NCBI RefSeq assembly: GCF_002102475.1
Contig: NZ_MSQD01000019.1
Span: 1 to 35,837 of the forward strand
Origin: Thermoanaerobacterium sp. PSU-2
GTDB lineage: Bacteria > Bacillota > Thermoanaerobacteria > Thermoanaerobacterales > Thermoanaerobacteraceae
DNA length: 35,837 bases
Direction: 5' to 3'
Position 1 is the first letter of the stretch, and every line of letters starts with the position of its first letter. Shown here in pieces: positions 33,702-35,837 of the stretch. Under the pieces are notes generated by a model. The model ran no database searches and had not been told where the DNA came from. It saw nothing but the letters and a program-made list of their open reading frames with translations. A program made the position numbers and the translations under genes.

Positions 33702-34334
33702 TTATTGCTCATTAGCCTTTTGATTTTCATTTGAAAATTCATAGCTTACCAAAAAAATTCTTAAACAGGTTCCTAAGAGAGCTATAGAATAAAATATTGA
33801 AAAACAAAACATATAGCTTAATATAAAACTAATAATAATAGTTGTATAGCTAGTTGCTACTATATCTGAAAAAGACATCAAATACATTCCTATATAGACT
33901 ATAATTGTCATACCTATAAATGCACCTATAAAATAAAAACTATACAATATGCTAATTAGATTTTTAATCATCTTCTTATTATTAATACTCTCAATTACCC
34001 GTTTCGTAATTGTACCAGTTAAAATAGCTAATCCGCTAATTATAAATCCCAACATTCCTATTAGAGATTCGAATAAACTTAAAGTTATATCTCTAATAAT
34101 TTGGTTAAATAATTCAATTTTAACTAAATTAAAAAGATAAAGCCAGATAATTGCTGCCAAAATAGATATAACAAAAGATAATTTTGCTTCATTACTACTA
34201 TAAAGTTCTTTCCATTTCAAACTTATTTTCAATAAGTGCATAAATTTAGTATGTTTAGTAGAATAAAAATAATCAATTAGTTTTTCTTCCTGACATCTAT
34301 TATTGTTCACTTCCTTTGTTTGTTTCTTTTTCAT
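33702..34334 (-). CDS. Unknown four-helix membrane protein
   Basis: 210 residues with about four hydrophobic segments, at 51-72, 83-108, 125-153 and 161-196; the N-terminal 50 residues are hydrophilic and Lys-rich. No signal peptide, no known motif. Its start overlaps the upstream gene by 35 bp, with a weak GGAG site at the right distance, so the two are co-translated. Membrane effector of a two-gene system is a possibility from the layout; alternatives are a superinfection-exclusion or transport protein. Confidence 0.65.
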   Translation of the reverse strand: MKKKQTKEVNNNRCQEEKLIDYFYSTKHTKFMHLLKISLKWKELYSSNEAKLSFVISILAAIIWLYLFNLVKIELFNQIIRDITLSLFESLIGMLGFIISGLAILTGTITKRVIESINNKKMIKNLISILYSFYFIGAFIGMTIIVYIGMYLMSFSDIVATSYTTIIISFILSYMFCFSIFYSIALLGTCLRIFLVSYEFSNENQKANEQ

Positions 34335-35208
34335 TTAAATTCAACTCCATTTTTTTACTTACAAGTTCCTTTATAAAAAATGACGCTCTTTCTGCAAATG
34401 CCCCTATGCTATCTTTTTCAATATCCGGAATTTGTCTTTTATATGGTGTATCTTCAGAACTTGTTATCGTCATTATTTCATCCTGTTTGTTTCTGCCTTT
34501 CACAGTCATTTCTCCATATCCTTTGCCAACTCCAAAAAACATCCTTTCAAAAAAACTATTTTTAGGATTTATCCCTTGTTTGCTTTTGCTAGATACCTCT
34601 AATCGTTGTGTATATTTTGTAGCATTACTTTCTTTAAATTCTTGAGCAGTTGTACCAAACAATTTGTCAAAGTCATCTGTATTAGCATTAGGTGGAACAA
34701 TAATAACCTCAGCACTTAATATTTTTTTAAAACTATATATCTTTTCCTTTAACTCGTCTATATTATTTTCTAAAAATATTTCAAAAGAAATATCATCAAA
34801 ATATGTTTCCAATAATATTTTAAAATACTTATTAAACTGATTATACCCAAAATCCCGTCTCGTAATAAAAGCTATTTCTTCCGTTTTTAGATCAAAATAA
34901 AAAGTACAACTAGATGCACAATCATCAGCACCTACTATATTTACAGTATCCTGTTTTTCATCATAGCTTTGTAGTTCTCCCTTAAAAATTTTAACTAATC
35001 TACCCGCAACTGATCTATTTTTATAGTCCTTCGACAAATCACAAAATTTATATTTTGTCGTTTGTTGATTATCTTCTTCTTCATAAACTGCTTGAGCATC
35101 CATTTTATTAAAAATATCATCCAAAATTTTAATCCTAATATTATCGTCTTTGTATACTTCATATATTTCTGAATTGATATTAAACTTTGAAAAATACATT
35201 TGCGCCAT
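34300..35208 (-). CDS. Unknown soluble protein paired with the membrane protein
   Basis: 302 residues, ATG with AAGGAGG upstream. Acidic, no signal peptide or membrane segment. Alternating helix and strand: VKIFKGELQSYDEK, CTFYFDLKTEEIAFITRRDFGYNQF (about 101-125), a helical 128-165, SAEVIIVPPNANTDDF (165-180), and a C-terminal VGKGYGEMTVKGRNKQDEI region. I do not recognise the family, though the C..C region near 97-101 (DDCASSC) stands out. It precedes and overlaps the membrane gene. A sensor role is inference from layout only. Confidence 0.6.
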   Translation of the reverse strand: MAQMYFSKFNINSEIYEVYKDDNIRIKILDDIFNKMDAQAVYEEEDNQQTTKYKFCDLSKDYKNRSVAGRLVKIFKGELQSYDEKQDTVNIVGADDCASSCTFYFDLKTEEIAFITRRDFGYNQFNKYFKILLETYFDDISFEIFLENNIDELKEKIYSFKKILSAEVIIVPPNANTDDFDKLFGTTAQEFKESNATKYTQRLEVSSKSKQGINPKNSFFERMFFGVGKGYGEMTVKGRNKQDEIMTITSSEDTPYKRQIPDIEKDSIGAFAERASFFIKELVSKKMELNLNEKETNKGSEQ

Positions 35209-35332
35209 TAATTTATTTCCTCCTTTTTCTTTCTATTCTATTTTTTCTATTTTTTAATTCTACAAAAAAAGAGGAAATCCTTCTAAGTTTGATAAAATTT
35301 TAAGGCACTAGAATGTGAATGTTCATGATATT

Positions 35333-35365
35333 TTATATATAAAAGAGCCCTGTTAGAGCTCTTTA
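35333..35365 (-). terminator. Terminator upstream of the accessory cassette
   Basis: Stem AAAGAGC/GCTCTTT (35342-35348 with 35358-35364), 9-nt loop, then TTATATATAAAA on the minus strand, 14 bp past the stop of the zinc-ribbon gene. The 130 bp between here and the next start are A-T rich and show no clear promoter. Confidence 0.75.
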
Positions 35366-35377
35366 AATTACTTAATA

Positions 35378-35641
35378 TCAATTTAATTCAGTTAATATTA
35401 TGCTATTTCCACATTCTTCGCAAGTAAATTCAATGCCTTTTATTTCAGGATATATATCAATATCACTTACTTCGTACATATTTTTTATTTCTTCCATTTC
35501 ATTTTCGATTTCTATTTTTACATCCGGTTCGCAATGTATTTTTGATTTCTCTAATTTTTTACTTACATAGCTGTAATTTTCCTCATTCGGTAGCAATTCC
35601 ACGATCTTTCCACAATGTTCGCAGATAACCTGTATCTTCAT
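35378..35641 (-). CDS. Zinc-ribbon protein of unknown function
   Basis: 87 residues, acidic. Two CxxC pairs, CEHC (7-10) and CEEC near the C-terminus, with a charged helical middle (KKLEKSKIHCEPDVKIEIENEMEEIKNMYEV). Could be a transcription- or protein-interaction-type zinc ribbon. A GGGGGG-rich ribosome site precedes the ATG. It ends with the terminator at 35342-35364 and lies before the accessory cassette. Confidence 0.65.
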   Translation of the reverse strand: MKIQVICEHCGKIVELLPNEENYSYVSKKLEKSKIHCEPDVKIEIENEMEEIKNMYEVSDIDIYPEIKGIEFTCEECGNSIILTELN

Positions 35642-35725
35642 TTATAAATTCCCCCCCTTTCTTTGTACTTTTTACCATAATATTCTACATTTCTTTCCAA
35701 AATCCTTCTTTTTTAGCAAAAATTT

Positions 35726-35752
35726 AAGCTCAGGAAGGGGACACCTGAGCTT
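35726..35752 (-). terminator. Strong hairpin, terminator-like
   Basis: Perfect 9-bp stem AAGCTCAGG/CCTGAGCTT (35726-35734 with 35744-35752), 9-nt loop with CCCC, followed by AAATTTTTGC on the minus strand. It ends either a gene beyond the window or a short RNA from the promoter at 35795. Confidence 0.6.
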
Positions 35753-35794
35753 TGTCTTTTGTTTTTCAAATATTCATCTATTGTTCTATTATGT

Positions 35795-35803
35795 ATTATA
35801 GCA
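35795..35803 (-). promoter_or_regulatory. Possible extended -10 promoter
   Basis: Minus strand TGC-TATAAT (TATAAT at 35795-35800, TG extension). No good -35 is seen at the usual distance. A transcript from about 35788 would meet the hairpin at 35726-35752 after some 60 nt. Confidence 0.35.
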
Positions 35804-35837
35804 TAGATTTTTTTGAAAAAAGTATTAGACTTTTTTG

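Larger units (their letters stand above)
14050..35837. mobile_element. Prophage (siphovirus with HK97-like head), partial
   Basis: A continuous minus-strand series of packaging, head, tail and lysis genes fills this stretch, bordered on the low side by tRNA-Trp and chromosomal housekeeping genes. Gene order terS, terL, portal, protease, capsid, connectors, tail, tape measure, Dit, Tal, fibre, holin, amidase is standard for siphoviruses. Integrase, repressor and replication genes and the second attachment site are not seen and should lie beyond the right edge. The left boundary at the tRNA 3' end is inferred. Confidence 0.9.

Noticed and set aside
35209-35330. Promoter for the soluble/four-TM gene pair
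   Set aside because: No pair of -35 and -10 boxes with acceptable spacing was found; only A-T-rich sequence and a short TGAA/TTCA dyad.

Overview
The window looks like the chromosome of a low-GC, spore-forming-type thermophilic Firmicute, most like Thermoanaerobacterium or Thermoanaerobacter. The evidence is the AT-rich DNA, strong AGGAGG ribosome sites, TTG/GTG starts, a T-box leader and the gene order hisS-aspS, 6S RNA, tcdA. The genus is inferred from general resemblance, not from a search. Almost every gene lies on the minus strand.

Region 1 (1-14049) is a housekeeping block. From low to high coordinate it holds the tail of an unknown plus-strand gene, the iscR-iscS pair (Fe-S cluster regulator and cysteine desulfurase), rarA (recombination/replication-stress ATPase), a divergent cis-prenyltransferase, thioredoxin, a CsoR-type copper regulator, tcdA (t6A to ct6A tRNA modification), a 6S RNA directly upstream of tcdA, the T-box-controlled hisS-aspS operon, the lspA-rluD operon, a mutarotase-fold protein, transketolase, and a plus-strand tRNA-Trp. 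Several consensus promoters (TTGACA/TATAAT-like, 17-bp spacer) and rho-independent terminators separate these units.

Region 2 (14050-35837) is a large part of a prophage, most probably inserted at the 3' end of tRNA-Trp. Reading in the direction of transcription (high to low coordinate) it has a zinc-ribbon gene, an accessory cassette (302-aa soluble protein, 4-TM membrane protein, small zinc-ribbon membrane protein), HNH endonuclease, a putative cos region, small and large terminase, portal, HK97-type prohead protease, major capsid protein, four head-tail connector/completion genes, major tail protein with Ig-like domain, tail chaperones G/GT with a clear -1 frameshift signal, tape measure, Dit, an unknown baseplate gene, Tal, a tail fibre with five 123-bp repeats, holin, an HNH homing-type gene, an amidase broken by a stop codon, and a three-gene DUF433/DUF5615 operon with its own promoter next to the attachment end. 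This is a siphovirus with an HK97-like head and cos-type packaging (inferred). No integrase, repressor or replication genes are seen; they would lie beyond position 35837.

The most interesting parts are the two cargo-like modules. One is the three-gene operon at 14253-15701, with its own consensus promoter, inverted repeat and terminator; two genes resemble a DUF433/DUF5615 toxin-antitoxin-like pair and the third is unknown. The other is the soluble-protein plus 4-TM pair at 33702-35208, which has the layout (not demonstrated homology) of RexA/RexB-type exclusion systems and is bracketed by two near-identical 25-bp terminator sequences.
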